Source of the DNA: 70-18 sp041691815
GTDB taxonomy: Bacteria; Pseudomonadota; Alphaproteobacteria; Acetobacterales; Acetobacteraceae
Reading direction: 5' to 3'
Assembly: GCA_041691815.1 (NCBI GenBank)
Contig: JBEPTZ010000095.1
Location: 1-17,179 of the forward strand
Length of the DNA stretch: 17,179 nucleotides
Positions 1-8,407 of this stretch are shown in pieces (positions within the stretch are counted from its first letter, which is position 1; each line of letters begins with the position of its first letter). Both the position numbers and the translations under genes were made by a program. Under the pieces are notes generated by a model. That model made no database searches. It was not told the DNA's origin and was given only the letters and a program-made list of their open reading frames with translations.

Positions 1-144
1 TAGCCGGCGTCGCCACCGCTCGTGGCCTGATACTCGTACCCGGCGTCACCACCAATGGTGGGCTGGTATTCGTAGCCGGCGTCGCCACCGCTCGTGGCCT
101 GATACTCGTACCCGGCGTCACCACCAACGGTGCGCTGGTATTCA
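1..144 (-). repeat. Two 72-bp direct repeats, each made of two 36-bp coding units
   Basis: Positions 1-72 and 73-144 differ at only three bases by eye. Each 72-bp unit holds two 36-bp units that both encode GGDAGYEYQ plus three variable residues, but with different synonymous codons. This fits an old 36-bp duplication followed by a recent 72-bp duplication. The array runs off the left edge of the window. Confidence 0.9.
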
Positions 145-260
145 TAGCCGGCATCGCCTCCCTGTGCGAATTGCAGCGCGCCGGTAGAAGATGCGGCGAA
201 AGCGGGCAGCGCCAGCGACAGGCTCAGTACAGTTGCGGCGGCAAGCAGGACGGTCTTCAT
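1..260 (-). CDS. Secreted tandem-repeat protein, 3' part outside the window
   Basis: I do not recognise the family. Reading leftward from ATG at 258-260, residues 1 to about 22 form a signal peptide (MKTVLL start, long Leu/Ala core, ending ALPAFA-A). A short linker ending QFAQ follows, and then repeats of a 12-residue unit, GGDAGYEYQ followed by [RAP]-T-[VSI]. Four full units and part of a fifth are visible before the window edge. The repeats contain no Cys and are rich in Gly, Tyr, Asp and Glu. Neighbouring units encode the same peptide with different synonymous codons, which argues for selection on the protein. The start at 260 is preferred over an in-frame ATG at 269 because AAGGA lies 9 bases before it, whereas it abuts the other ATG. 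Export to the periplasm or outside is inferred. The function is unknown. Confidence 0.8.
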   Translation of the reverse strand, partial: MKTVLLAAATVLSLSLALPAFAASSTGALQFAQGGDAGYEYQRTVGGDAGYEYQATSGGDAGYEYQPTIGGDAGYEYQATSGGDAG

Positions 261-626
261 GGTCAGCATTCCTTGAAACATGTTGTGCTGGTTCTGACTC
301 GAGACTTGTTGAGGCGTTACAGCGATCCGAATCGGCATGGTGAATCTCTTTTCGTGCTGACACTCCGGTTGTTGTGCCGGTGACAGCCGCGTAGGTGGGG
401 TCGGTTCGCACGGCAGAACAGGCGAATAAAATCAGACGTTACGTTCGAAAAAATCGACCATCCGCCGCTGCCGCGCCGCCAGCCTGGCAGGATGCACCGC
501 CGCGCACCCCGGCCATCACGCTGCCGTCGCCCACCCTTCCCCACGAGGCCCCATCGGCGAGCGCTCTCACGTTGTCATGCCGATAAATCCCGCATAAATT
601 CGGCGCCTTCCATCCAGGAAATAGAT
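261..626. other. Intergenic region between two divergent genes
   Basis: No supported gene lies in these 366 bases; the open frames here are short and lack recognisable content. The right end carries a good sigma70-like promoter for the LysR gene, listed separately. The left end must hold the promoter of the repeat protein, but I see no convincing hexamers there. Confidence 0.6.
572..600 (+). promoter_or_regulatory. Putative sigma70-like promoter of the LysR gene
   Basis: TTGTCA at 572-577 and TAAATT at 595-600 are separated by 17 bases. The -10 box ends 26 bases before the ATG at 627, giving a leader of about 20 bases that contains the AGGAA ribosome binding site. This was read by eye and has not been scored. 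Confidence 0.5.
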
Positions 627-1565
627 ATGTCATCCGATCCCGGCACACCCACGTTCGACCAGTTGCGGGTATTCCTCACGGTCGTGGAGATCGGCAGCTT
701 CGCCGGTGCCGCCCGCCGGCTCGGTCGGGCCACCTCGGTCATCAGCTACGCGATCGCCAATCTCGAGGCCCAGCTCGGCGTGCTGCTGTTCGACCGCGAG
801 TCCACCCGCAAGCCGCAGCTCACCGATGCCGGCCGCACCGTGCTGGGCGAGGCGCAGAGCGTCGCCAACGGCATCAACAGCCTGCGTTCAAAGGTGAAGG
901 GCCTGTTGCAGGGCCTGGAGGGTGAGCTGCACGTGGTGCTGGATGTGATGCTTCCGGCCTGGCGGGTGGTGGACGCGATGAAGGCCTTCCGCGCCGAGTT
1001 CCCCACCGTGTCGCTGTTCATGTCCATCGAGGCGCTGGGCGCGGTCACCCAGATGGTGCTGAACCGCAGCGCCAGCATCGGCGTCGGCGGCCCGCTCAAC
1101 AACGGCATCGGCGGCATCGAGCGCATCGCCATCGGCAGCGTCGAGATGATCCCGGTCGCCGCCCCCGACCACCCGCTGGCGCTGGCCGGCCGCAACCCGC
1201 CAGGTGCGGCGCGCCAGCACATCCAGCTGGTGCTCACCGACCGCTCGCCGCTCACCCAGGGGCACGACGTCGCGGTGCTCGCCACCCAGACCTGGCGCCT
1301 CGCCGATCTCGGCTCCAAGCACATCCTGCTGCGCGAGGGCATCGGCTGGGGGCGCATGCCGGAGCCGATGGTGCGCGACGACATCGCCGCCGGCCGCCTG
1401 GTGCGGATCGACGCGCCGGACACCCCGGGCAGCCAGTACCCGCTGGAAGCCTTCTACCGCGCCGATACCCCGCCCGGCCCGGCCGCCAGCTGGCTGATCG
1501 CCCGCCTCGAAGCCCAGGCGGCAGGGGACGATACCGGCACTGGCCGTCCTGCTCAGGCCATGTAG
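627..1565 (+). CDS. LysR-family transcriptional regulator
   Basis: This is a 312-residue DNA-binding transcription factor of usual LysR length. The N-terminal winged helix-turn-helix covers about residues 10-68, with the typical run GSFAGAARRLGR (23-34), then SYAIANLEAQLG (40-51) and LFDR (54-57). The rest is the two-lobed effector-binding domain, and its ligand cannot be told from sequence. The start at 627 is chosen because AGGAA lies 7 bases upstream and the protein then begins just before the HTH; the frame is open further upstream, but that part is low-complexity. The 3' end overlaps the convergent SDR gene by 13 bases. LysR proteins often control a divergent neighbour, which here is the secreted repeat protein; that link is inference only. 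Confidence 0.93.
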   Translation: MSSDPGTPTFDQLRVFLTVVEIGSFAGAARRLGRATSVISYAIANLEAQLGVLLFDRESTRKPQLTDAGRTVLGEAQSVANGINSLRSKVKGLLQGLEGELHVVLDVMLPAWRVVDAMKAFRAEFPTVSLFMSIEALGAVTQMVLNRSASIGVGGPLNNGIGGIERIAIGSVEMIPVAAPDHPLALAGRNPPGAARQHIQLVLTDRSPLTQGHDVAVLATQTWRLADLGSKHILLREGIGWGRMPEPMVRDDIAAGRLVRIDAPDTPGSQYPLEAFYRADTPPGPAASWLIARLEAQAAGDDTGTGRPAQAM

Positions 1566-2329
1566 CCGCCGTCGAGCACCAGCGGGGTGCCGATCATGAA
1601 CGAGGCGGCGTCCGAGCAGAGCCAGAGCACGCCATCGGCGATCTCGCGCGGCGCGGCGATGCGGCCGCGCGGGGTTTGCCGCAGAATCTCGGCAGCCGTC
1701 TTCGGGTCTTTCAGATAGCGGGCGACCGGCGGGGTATCCACCCAACCGGGACAGACGGCGGTGATGCGCGGGCCGGAAGCGGCCTGTTCCAGCGCGGCAC
1801 TTTTGGTCAGCCCGAGCACGCCGTGCTTGGCGGCGGAATAGGCGGCCCCGCCGGGGAACGGGTAGCCGCGCAGGCCATCAACCGAGGCGTTATTGACAAT
1901 CACGCCGCCGCCGCCCGGCAGCATCAGCGGGATCTGCTGGCGCATGCACAGGAACACCGAGGTGAGGTAGCCATCCATCACCTGCCGCCAGGCGGCCTCG
2001 GTGGCGCTGGCGACCGGGGCGAAGCGGGCGCCGCTGCCGCCGTTGTTGAACGCATAGTCGAGCCGGCCATGGCGCTGCTCGATCGTGGCGTGGAGCTTTT
2101 CCACATCGGCGCCGCTGGCGGTGTCGCAACTGATCCAGCTGACCGCGTCACCGGCACCGAGTTCGGGCAGTGCCGCCCGGGCGCGCTTCTGGTTGCGGCT
2201 GGCCAGGATGACCGTGGCGCCCTCGCGCGCGAAGCCGGCAACCGTGGCCAGCCCGATACCGCTGCTGCCGCCGGTGACCAACGCGATCTTGCCGCGCATT
2301 TCAGGATAGCGTGCCGGCGTGTCGGACAT
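1553..2329 (-). CDS. Short-chain dehydrogenase/reductase (SDR family)
   Basis: This 258-residue protein is a classical SDR, an NAD(P)-dependent alcohol/ketone oxidoreductase. Visible landmarks are the cofactor loop TGGSSGIG (19-26), SRN after the second strand (44-46, where Arg favours NADP), NNGG (95-98, usually NNAG), Ser149 in the NNAS strand, the catalytic YSAAK (Tyr164, Lys168), PGWVDTP and the C-terminal LDGGYMA. The Ser-to-Tyr distance is 15 residues instead of the common 13, so the active-site loop has a small insertion. The start is supported by GGAG 8 bases upstream. The gene is downstream of the DUF488 gene on the same strand with a 100-base gap, and it converges on the LysR gene with a 13-base overlap. 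The substrate is unknown. Confidence 0.92.
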   Translation of the reverse strand: MSDTPARYPEMRGKIALVTGGSSGIGLATVAGFAREGATVILASRNQKRARAALPELGAGDAVSWISCDTASGADVEKLHATIEQRHGRLDYAFNNGGSGARFAPVASATEAAWRQVMDGYLTSVFLCMRQQIPLMLPGGGGVIVNNASVDGLRGYPFPGGAAYSAAKHGVLGLTKSAALEQAASGPRITAVCPGWVDTPPVARYLKDPKTAAEILRQTPRGRIAAPREIADGVLWLCSDAASFMIGTPLVLDGGYMA

Positions 2330-2429
2330 TGACGGGGCTCCGATGCGTGTTGCTCGGCCGCGACGTTGCCGGAAATTGGTTTGGTCTGCCAGCGCAAGGA
2401 GGATGTCCGGGAGGCGCCCCGCCGCTTGC

Positions 2430-2867
2430 CTACACCGCGTCAGGAACCAAATGGGTCACCGGCCCGCCAAGCAGCCCGGCGACGATCTCACGATGACACT
2501 CAAGATGGTCGCGCTCGAAACACAGCAGGCAGCACGGTGCGGCAGCAGTCAGCGCGCGGGCCTGTTGCAGCGCGAATTGCGCCTCCGGAGTCTGCATATG
2601 GGCGTCGAAAATGCTGTGCATCAGCCCGATCCTGCCGGCGCGGGCGGCGTCGCGGCCAGGCTTGGGCGTGCCCAGGCCGCGCAGATGGGTATATCCTATA
2701 CCTATCTCGGCCAGCGAGGCGCCGAGCAGGGTCTTGGAGAACCCCGCCTTGCGCGACTGCGGCACCGCGCGGATATCCAGCAGATGCGCCACCCCGGCCT
2801 GTTTCAGCGCCGCCAGCAGGTTCGGCTGCACGCTGCCCTGGTAGCCGATGGTGTAGAGCATCGGCAT
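2430..2867 (-). CDS. DUF488 family protein
   Basis: This 145-residue cytosolic protein matches the DUF488 pattern: an N-terminal YTIGYQG (5-11), DIRAVPQSRKAGFSK (31-45), and near the end CFERDHLECHR with paired Cys and His. The family's biochemical role is not established; the conserved Cys, Arg and His residues suggest a catalytic or metal site. The ATG at 2865-2867 shares a base with the TGA of the upstream lipoprotein gene (TGATG), so translation is probably coupled. An alternative in-frame ATG lies two codons later at 2861. The length is normal for the short members of the family. Confidence 0.85.
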   Translation of the reverse strand: MPMLYTIGYQGSVQPNLLAALKQAGVAHLLDIRAVPQSRKAGFSKTLLGASLAEIGIGYTHLRGLGTPKPGRDAARAGRIGLMHSIFDAHMQTPEAQFALQQARALTAAAPCCLLCFERDHLECHREIVAGLLGGPVTHLVPDAV

Positions 2868-3133
2868 CAGTAGCGCTTCACCGGCTCCACCCCGCCCTTC
2901 GGCGCCAGCCCCCTGGCGCGCAGGCAGTCGACGTAGACCCGCTGCTTGAGGTCATCCAGGCTCTCCTCGCCGAGCGGTGAGAAATGGCCGGCGTTATCGC
3001 GGGCGATGCGGGCGCCGACCTCCGAATTGGCGTAAACCTGCTGGCGGCACTCGGCGTTCTTCATGTAGCCGTCGGAGCTTGAACAGCCGCCGAGCAGCGG
3101 CAGCAGCAGCGCCAGGGCGAACAGGGGTTTCAT
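2867..3133 (-). CDS. Small predicted lipoprotein
   Basis: This 88-residue protein has a clear lipoprotein signal: MK, a hydrophobic stretch (residues 4-14) and the lipobox LLGGC with the lipidated Cys17, followed by SSS. The mature part of about 70 residues has two Cys residues (in AECRQQ and VDCLRA) that could form a disulfide, and it ends GLAPKGGVEPVKRY. Periplasmic or envelope location is inferred from the lipobox. The ATG overlaps the stop of nudC (ATGA, 3130-3133), and the TGA overlaps the DUF488 start, so it lies in a tightly coupled set of genes. I recognise the shape, not a characterised family, and do not assign a function. Confidence 0.85.
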   Translation of the reverse strand: MKPLFALALLLPLLGGCSSSDGYMKNAECRQQVYANSEVGARIARDNAGHFSPLGEESLDDLKQRVYVDCLRARGLAPKGGVEPVKRY

Positions 3134-4068
3134 GCGGCGGCGATCCAGTCCTCGATGAGGCGGCGGGCGATGCTGTCGCCGCGCGGCAGGTTGAAGCCGT
3201 GGTCCTGCGGCGCGCGCAACTGGGCGCGGCTGAACCAGCGGGCGTCGACGATCTCCACCGGATCGATGGTGATCGCCTCGGTCAGCCCCTCGGCATAGAA
3301 GCCAAGCATGATCGAGGCCGGGAACGGCCAGGGCTGACTGGAATGATAGCCGACGGCACCGGTATGCACCCCGGTCTCCTCGAACACCTCGCGGGCCACC
3401 GCCTCCTCCAGGCTTTCGCCCGGCTCCACGAAGCCGGCCAGGGTGGAATACATCGTGGAATTCGGGAAGCGCGCGGAATGGCCGAGCAGCGCACGGTCGC
3501 CGCGATGCACCAGCATGATCACCGCCGGGTCGGTGCGCGGGAAATGCTGCGCCTTGCAGCCCGGGCAGGCCATCGCGTGGCCGGCGCTGCGCGGCGCACA
3601 CAGCGTGCCGCAGATGCCGCAGAAGCGGTTCTTGGTGCGCCAGTGCATCAGCCCGCGGGCATGCGCCAGGATCGAGGCTTCGGCGCCGGGCAACAGGCCG
3701 GCGGTCTGGCGCAGATCGGTGAACTCGCCCAGCCCCTCGGGCAGCAGCGGCAGCGGGTCGTCCTGGGTGGAGATGTCCATCGCGAACACCGGCATGCCGT
3801 CGCGCAGGCCGAGAAACGCCCACATGTCGAACTGCGGATCGACCGAGAGCCGCAGCGCCTGGGCCGCTGATCCGGTGAGGAACACCGCCTCCGGCCGGCC
3901 CTCGGCGTTGCCGCGAATGAGGTTGCGGGCGCGCCAGACCGGCGCCCACAGCGTATCGGCCGCATTCAGCGCCATATGCACCCAGGCGGCATCCTCGCGC
4001 CGCTCATTGGCGCGGTCGAGCGGACTGCCGGTATAGACATTGGGGCGGCTGGCGAGGATCAGGGGCAC
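3130..4068 (-). CDS. nudC: NADH pyrophosphatase (Nudix, NudC family)
   Basis: NudC hydrolyses NAD(H) to NMN(H) and AMP and, in characterised bacteria, removes NAD caps from RNA. From a GTG start at 4066-4068 the protein is 312 residues. It shows the N-terminal domain (YTGSPLDR at 12-19), a zinc ribbon with Cys150, Cys153, Cys168 and Cys171, a complete Nudix box from Gly212 to Val234 (REVFEETGV end), and the family-specific SQPWPFPAS motif (244-252) just after it. The GTG is chosen because AAGGA lies about 10 bases upstream and the frame then starts just before the conserved N terminus; the only upstream ATG (4233) would run the gene back through the SRP RNA. It is the first gene of the set continuing with the lipoprotein and DUF488 genes. 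Confidence 0.93.
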   Translation of the reverse strand: MPLILASRPNVYTGSPLDRANERREDAAWVHMALNAADTLWAPVWRARNLIRGNAEGRPEAVFLTGSAAQALRLSVDPQFDMWAFLGLRDGMPVFAMDISTQDDPLPLLPEGLGEFTDLRQTAGLLPGAEASILAHARGLMHWRTKNRFCGICGTLCAPRSAGHAMACPGCKAQHFPRTDPAVIMLVHRGDRALLGHSARFPNSTMYSTLAGFVEPGESLEEAVAREVFEETGVHTGAVGYHSSQPWPFPASIMLGFYAEGLTEAITIDPVEIVDARWFSRAQLRAPQDHGFNLPRGDSIARRLIEDWIAAA

Positions 4069-4135
4069 GGGGCGCGGTTCCTTTGCCGGGAAACTGCCAT
4101 GCCGGCGGAGGCTGGGCAACTCCGCGCCAAGCCCC

Positions 4136-4164
4136 TTGCCTAGACCGCTGCAATCCACGATATG
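4136..4164 (+). promoter_or_regulatory. Putative promoter of the SRP RNA gene
   Basis: TTGCCT at 4136-4141 and GATATG at 4159-4164 are 17 bases apart, and the -10-like box ends a few bases before the first paired bases of the RNA. The hexamers are imperfect. The position relative to the RNA is the main support. Confidence 0.4.
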
Positions 4165-4271
4165 TGGGGCGGGAGGTCGGCGGCGGACGGGCGCCTCGCC
4201 AACCTGGTCAGGACCGGAAGGTAGCAGCCACAACGGGTTTCCGCTTGGGTCGTTGTTCGGCCTCCCACCCT
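4164..4271 (+). ncRNA. ffs: Signal recognition particle RNA (4.5S type)
   Basis: The hallmark SRP domain IV is present at about 4204-4230: GGTCAGGACC, the GGAA tetraloop at 4216-4219, then GGTAGCAGCC. This is the site bound by the Ffh M domain. The ends close by pairing of 4167-4176 (GGG, C, GGGAGG) with 4261-4270 (CCTCCC, A, CCC), leaving one mismatch. The length of about 105 bases fits the small bacterial form without an Alu domain. Exact ends are estimated from the helix. Its place directly upstream of dnaX is common in alphaproteobacteria. No Rho-independent terminator with a T-run follows; a perfect 6-bp hairpin at 4297-4317 is the only candidate structure. Confidence 0.92.
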
Positions 4272-4351
4272 CTCAACCCCGGTCGCCCGATGCGAGGTCG
4301 CCGCTGCAATTGGCGACGAGCCGGCGGTGGCGGCCACAGCCGGGCGGATGC

Positions 4352-6217
<1,866 letters not shown>

Positions 6218-6220
6218 ACC

Positions 6221-6544
6221 ATGAAGAACATTGTCGGCCTGATGAAACAGGCCTCCGAGATGCAGAAAAAGATGGAGACGGTGCAGGCGGAGCTGGAAGC
6301 GCTGCGCGTCGAAGGCAGCGCCGGCGCCGGCATGGTGAAAGTGCTGCTGAGCGGCAAAGGCCAGATGCTCGGCATCACCATCGACCCCAAACTGGCCGAC
6401 CCGGCCGAGATGGAAATGCTGCAAGACCTGATCCTGGCCGCCCACACCGACGCCAAACGCAAGTCCGAAGCCGCCGCCGCCGAACAGATGCAGGCGGTCA
6501 CCGGCGGGCTGCAATTGCCGCCGGGAATGAAGCTGCCATTTTAA
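6221..6544 (+). CDS. ybaB: YbaB/EbfC family nucleoid-associated protein
   Basis: This 107-residue small DNA-binding protein starts MKNIVGLMKQASEMQKKM and has the expected long first helix, followed by the strand segment VKVLLSGKGQMLGITID. Family members are homodimers that bind DNA and help organise the nucleoid. It lies between dnaX and recR, the standard order, with only 3 bases between the dnaX stop and its ATG, so it is surely co-transcribed with dnaX. Its stop is followed almost at once by the first intergenic repeat element. Confidence 0.95.
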   Translation: MKNIVGLMKQASEMQKKMETVQAELEALRVEGSAGAGMVKVLLSGKGQMLGITIDPKLADPAEMEMLQDLILAAHTDAKRKSEAAAAEQMQAVTGGLQLPPGMKLPF

Positions 6545-6546
6545 GA

Positions 6547-6687
6547 AAGATCTTCTTTTTGTGAACAAAAAGAAGCAAAAAAACTTTTCATCCATTTTGG
6601 AGACTCCGGCGTCTCCACCCCTCCGCTGTTGCAAGGCGGACAAAATTTTTTGCGCGCTTTTTTTCAAAAAAGCGCTACTTCCTTCGC
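6547..6687. repeat. Long inverted-repeat element, copy 1
   Basis: This is an A/T-rich bipartite element. The left palindrome (6552-6575) is CTTCTTTTTGT, GA, ACAAAAAGAAG. The right palindrome (6654-6675) is GCGCTTTTTT, TC, AAAAAAGCGC. Between them the inner left arm GCAAAAAAACTTTTCATCC is roughly complementary to the inner right arm, and the centre holds GGAGAC(N6)GTCTCC and CCGC(N9)GCGG stems. It fills the 155 bases between ybaB and recR and ends just before the recR start. The outer limits are approximate. Confidence 0.85.
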
Positions 6688-6699
6688 TTCGGGATACGT

Positions 6700-7293
6700 A
6701 TGGGCGGCCCTGAGATCGAGCGTCTGATCGGCCTGCTGGCGCGGCTGCCCGGGCTGGGCCCGCGCAGCGCCCGCCGGGCCGCGCTGAAGCTGTTGCAGCA
6801 GCCGGAGACCCGCATGTTGCCGCTGGCCACTGCTCTGGCCGAGGCGGCGCGGGCGGTGCGTCCCTGTTCGCAATGCGGCAATCTGGACAGCCAGGACCCC
6901 TGCCTGATCTGCGCCGATCCGCATCGCGACCACAGCATCATCTGCGTGGTGGAGGGCGTCGGTGATTTGTGGGCGCTGGAGCGCGCGCATGTGCATCGCG
7001 GCCGCTATCACGTGCTCGGCGGCACGCTCTCGGCGCTGGCCGGGCTGGGGCCGGACGACCTGAACACCGCCCCGCTGCTGGCTCGGGTGCGCGCCGGCGG
7101 TGTCGCCGAGGTGATCCTGGCGTTGGGCGCCACCGTGGAGGGTGCCACCACCATGCACTGGCTCACCGAACGGCTGCAGCCGCTGGGCGTGGCGGTCAGC
7201 CGGGTCTCCCAGGGCGTGCCGATGGGCGGCGCGCTGGACGTGCTGGATGACGGCACGTTGGCCGCGGCACTGCGGTCACGGCGGCCGGTTTGA
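6700..7293 (+). CDS. recR: Recombination mediator protein RecR
   Basis: RecR works with RecO, and often RecF, to load RecA at single-strand gaps. The 197-residue length is standard. Visible parts are the N-terminal helix-hairpin-helix (LARLPGLGPRSARRAALK, 13-30), the zinc finger Cys56, Cys59, Cys68, Cys71, and a Toprim domain starting IICVVEGVGDLWALE (Glu85) and continuing through GGTLSAL to the C-terminal GVPMGGALDVLDDGTL. The ATG at 6700 directly follows repeat element copy 1, which separates it from dnaX-ybaB, so recR may be expressed partly on its own. Copy 2 of the element follows its stop. Confidence 0.95.
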   Translation: MGGPEIERLIGLLARLPGLGPRSARRAALKLLQQPETRMLPLATALAEAARAVRPCSQCGNLDSQDPCLICADPHRDHSIICVVEGVGDLWALERAHVHRGRYHVLGGTLSALAGLGPDDLNTAPLLARVRAGGVAEVILALGATVEGATTMHWLTERLQPLGVAVSRVSQGVPMGGALDVLDDGTLAAALRSRRPV

Positions 7294-7300
7294 TGGAGGA

Positions 7301-7435
7301 GGAAGGTCTTCTTTTTGTGAACAAAAAGAAGCAAAAAAACTTTTCATCCATTGGAGTGTACGGAGTCTCCACCACGCGGCTGTTGCAAGGCGGATGAGTT
7401 TTTTGGTTCTTTTTTTCAAAAAAGAACTGCTTGCC
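7301..7435. repeat. Long inverted-repeat element, copy 2
   Basis: The left palindrome at 7308-7331 (CTTCTTTTTGT, GA, ACAAAAAGAAG) is identical to copy 1. The right palindrome at 7406-7427 is GTTCTTTTTT, TC, AAAAAAGAAC: the four-base stem end has changed on both sides compared with copy 1 (GCGC/GCGC), so pairing is kept. The inner arms and the middle motif GCTGTTGCAAGGCGGA are shared with copy 1. It lies between the convergent recR and hydroxyacid dehydrogenase genes, where it could act as a two-way transcription barrier. The right end touches the dehydrogenase stop codon. Confidence 0.88.
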
Positions 7436-8394
7436 TACCCGACAATCCGCTCCTTTGGCACCTCGCCGCCGGTCAGCCTGGCGGCGATGCACTCGGCCGC
7501 CATCACGCCCATGTTCACCAGCGAGCCATCGGTCACGCCGGCGACATGCGGCGTGATCAGCACGCGCGGGTGGCGGCGCAGCTTGTGGTCGGCCGGCGGC
7601 GGCTCGTGCTCGAACACGTCGAGCGCCGCGCCTGCCAGATGGCCGCTCTCCAATGCAGCCAGCAACGCCGCCTCGTCGATGATGCCGCCGCGCGCAGTGT
7701 TCAGCACGTAGCCGCCGGCCGGCATGGCGGCCAGCGCGGCGGCGTCGATGCTGTGATACGTGGCCGGGATGGCCGGGCAATGCACCGAAACCGCGTCGCT
7801 TGCCGCCATCAGCGCCGCCAGCGTCGCCACCCGCTGTACCGAACCGAAGCTCGCCGCCGCCGCCACCGGATCGAATGCCGCCACCACCATCCCGAACGGC
7901 TGCGCCAGCGCCGCCACCGCCCGGCCGATGGCGCCGAACCCCAGCAGCCCCAGCCGCAACCCGGCGATATCACGCACCCGGGTCGTGGCGCCGCGCCAGT
8001 TCCCTTCGGCGATCGAGGCGCCCAGCGGCCGCAGGTCCTTGGCCAGCGCCAGCAGCAGGGCCAGGGTATGCTCGGCCACGGCGGCGGTGTTGGAGCCGGG
8101 GGCGCGGGTCACCAGCAGGCCGCGCGCACGGGCGGCCGCCAGGTCCACGTCATCGACGCCCACGCCATGCCGGGCGATGATGCGCAGCTTCGGCGACGCG
8201 TCCATCGCCGCCGCATTCACCGCGCCCTGCCGCGTCAGGATGGCATCGGCCTGCACCTCGGCGGTGCGCGCGGCGACCGCCTCGGCGGATGGGTACGGGG
8301 GCATGTAGTGGATGGTGCAGCCGACCGCCTCCAGCACCTCGACCGCCGGCTGGGCCAGCCGGGGTGCGGTCATCACCACGTTGAAGCGGGTCAT
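7435..8394 (-). CDS. D-2-hydroxyacid dehydrogenase (NAD-dependent)
   Basis: This 319-residue enzyme interconverts 2-hydroxy and 2-oxo acids using NAD(H). The nucleotide-binding motif GLLGFGAIG ends at residue 157, with Asp175 at the end of the next strand favouring NAD over NADP. The catalytic triad of the family is in place: Arg235 (NTARGGIID), Glu264 (DVFEHEP) and His283 (TPHVAG). The N-terminal ARHGVGVDDVDL and GSNTAAVAEHTLAL segments are typical of phosphoglycerate dehydrogenase-like members, but there is no C-terminal ACT or serine-binding domain, so it is probably not a full SerA. The gene starts 13 bases after the acyltransferase stop, suggesting an operon with fur and that gene. The substrate is not defined. 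Confidence 0.92.
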   Translation of the reverse strand: MTRFNVVMTAPRLAQPAVEVLEAVGCTIHYMPPYPSAEAVAARTAEVQADAILTRQGAVNAAAMDASPKLRIIARHGVGVDDVDLAAARARGLLVTRAPGSNTAAVAEHTLALLLALAKDLRPLGASIAEGNWRGATTRVRDIAGLRLGLLGFGAIGRAVAALAQPFGMVVAAFDPVAAAASFGSVQRVATLAALMAASDAVSVHCPAIPATYHSIDAAALAAMPAGGYVLNTARGGIIDEAALLAALESGHLAGAALDVFEHEPPPADHKLRRHPRVLITPHVAGVTDGSLVNMGVMAAECIAARLTGGEVPKERIVG

Positions 8395-8407
8395 TCGTGC
8401 ATGCTGC

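Noticed and set aside
888..1745. Minus-strand open frame opposite the LysR gene
   Set aside because: The translation is Arg/His/Gly-rich without motifs, whereas the plus strand has a full LysR protein with a promoter and ribosome binding site.
2867..3949. 360-codon frame containing the lipoprotein
   Set aside because: The part before residue 1 of the lipoprotein is a shadow of nudC. Only the last 88 codons, with the lipobox and ATGA overlap, are supported.
4297..4317. Intrinsic terminator of the SRP RNA
   Set aside because: The GTCGCC/GGCGAC stem is perfect but lacks a T-run and is followed closely by the dnaX start, so evidence is insufficient for a separate call.
4040..4351. Upstream in-frame extension of dnaX
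   Set aside because: It would translate through the SRP RNA and its promoter, and the translation lacks any DnaX similarity. ATG 4352 is the better start.
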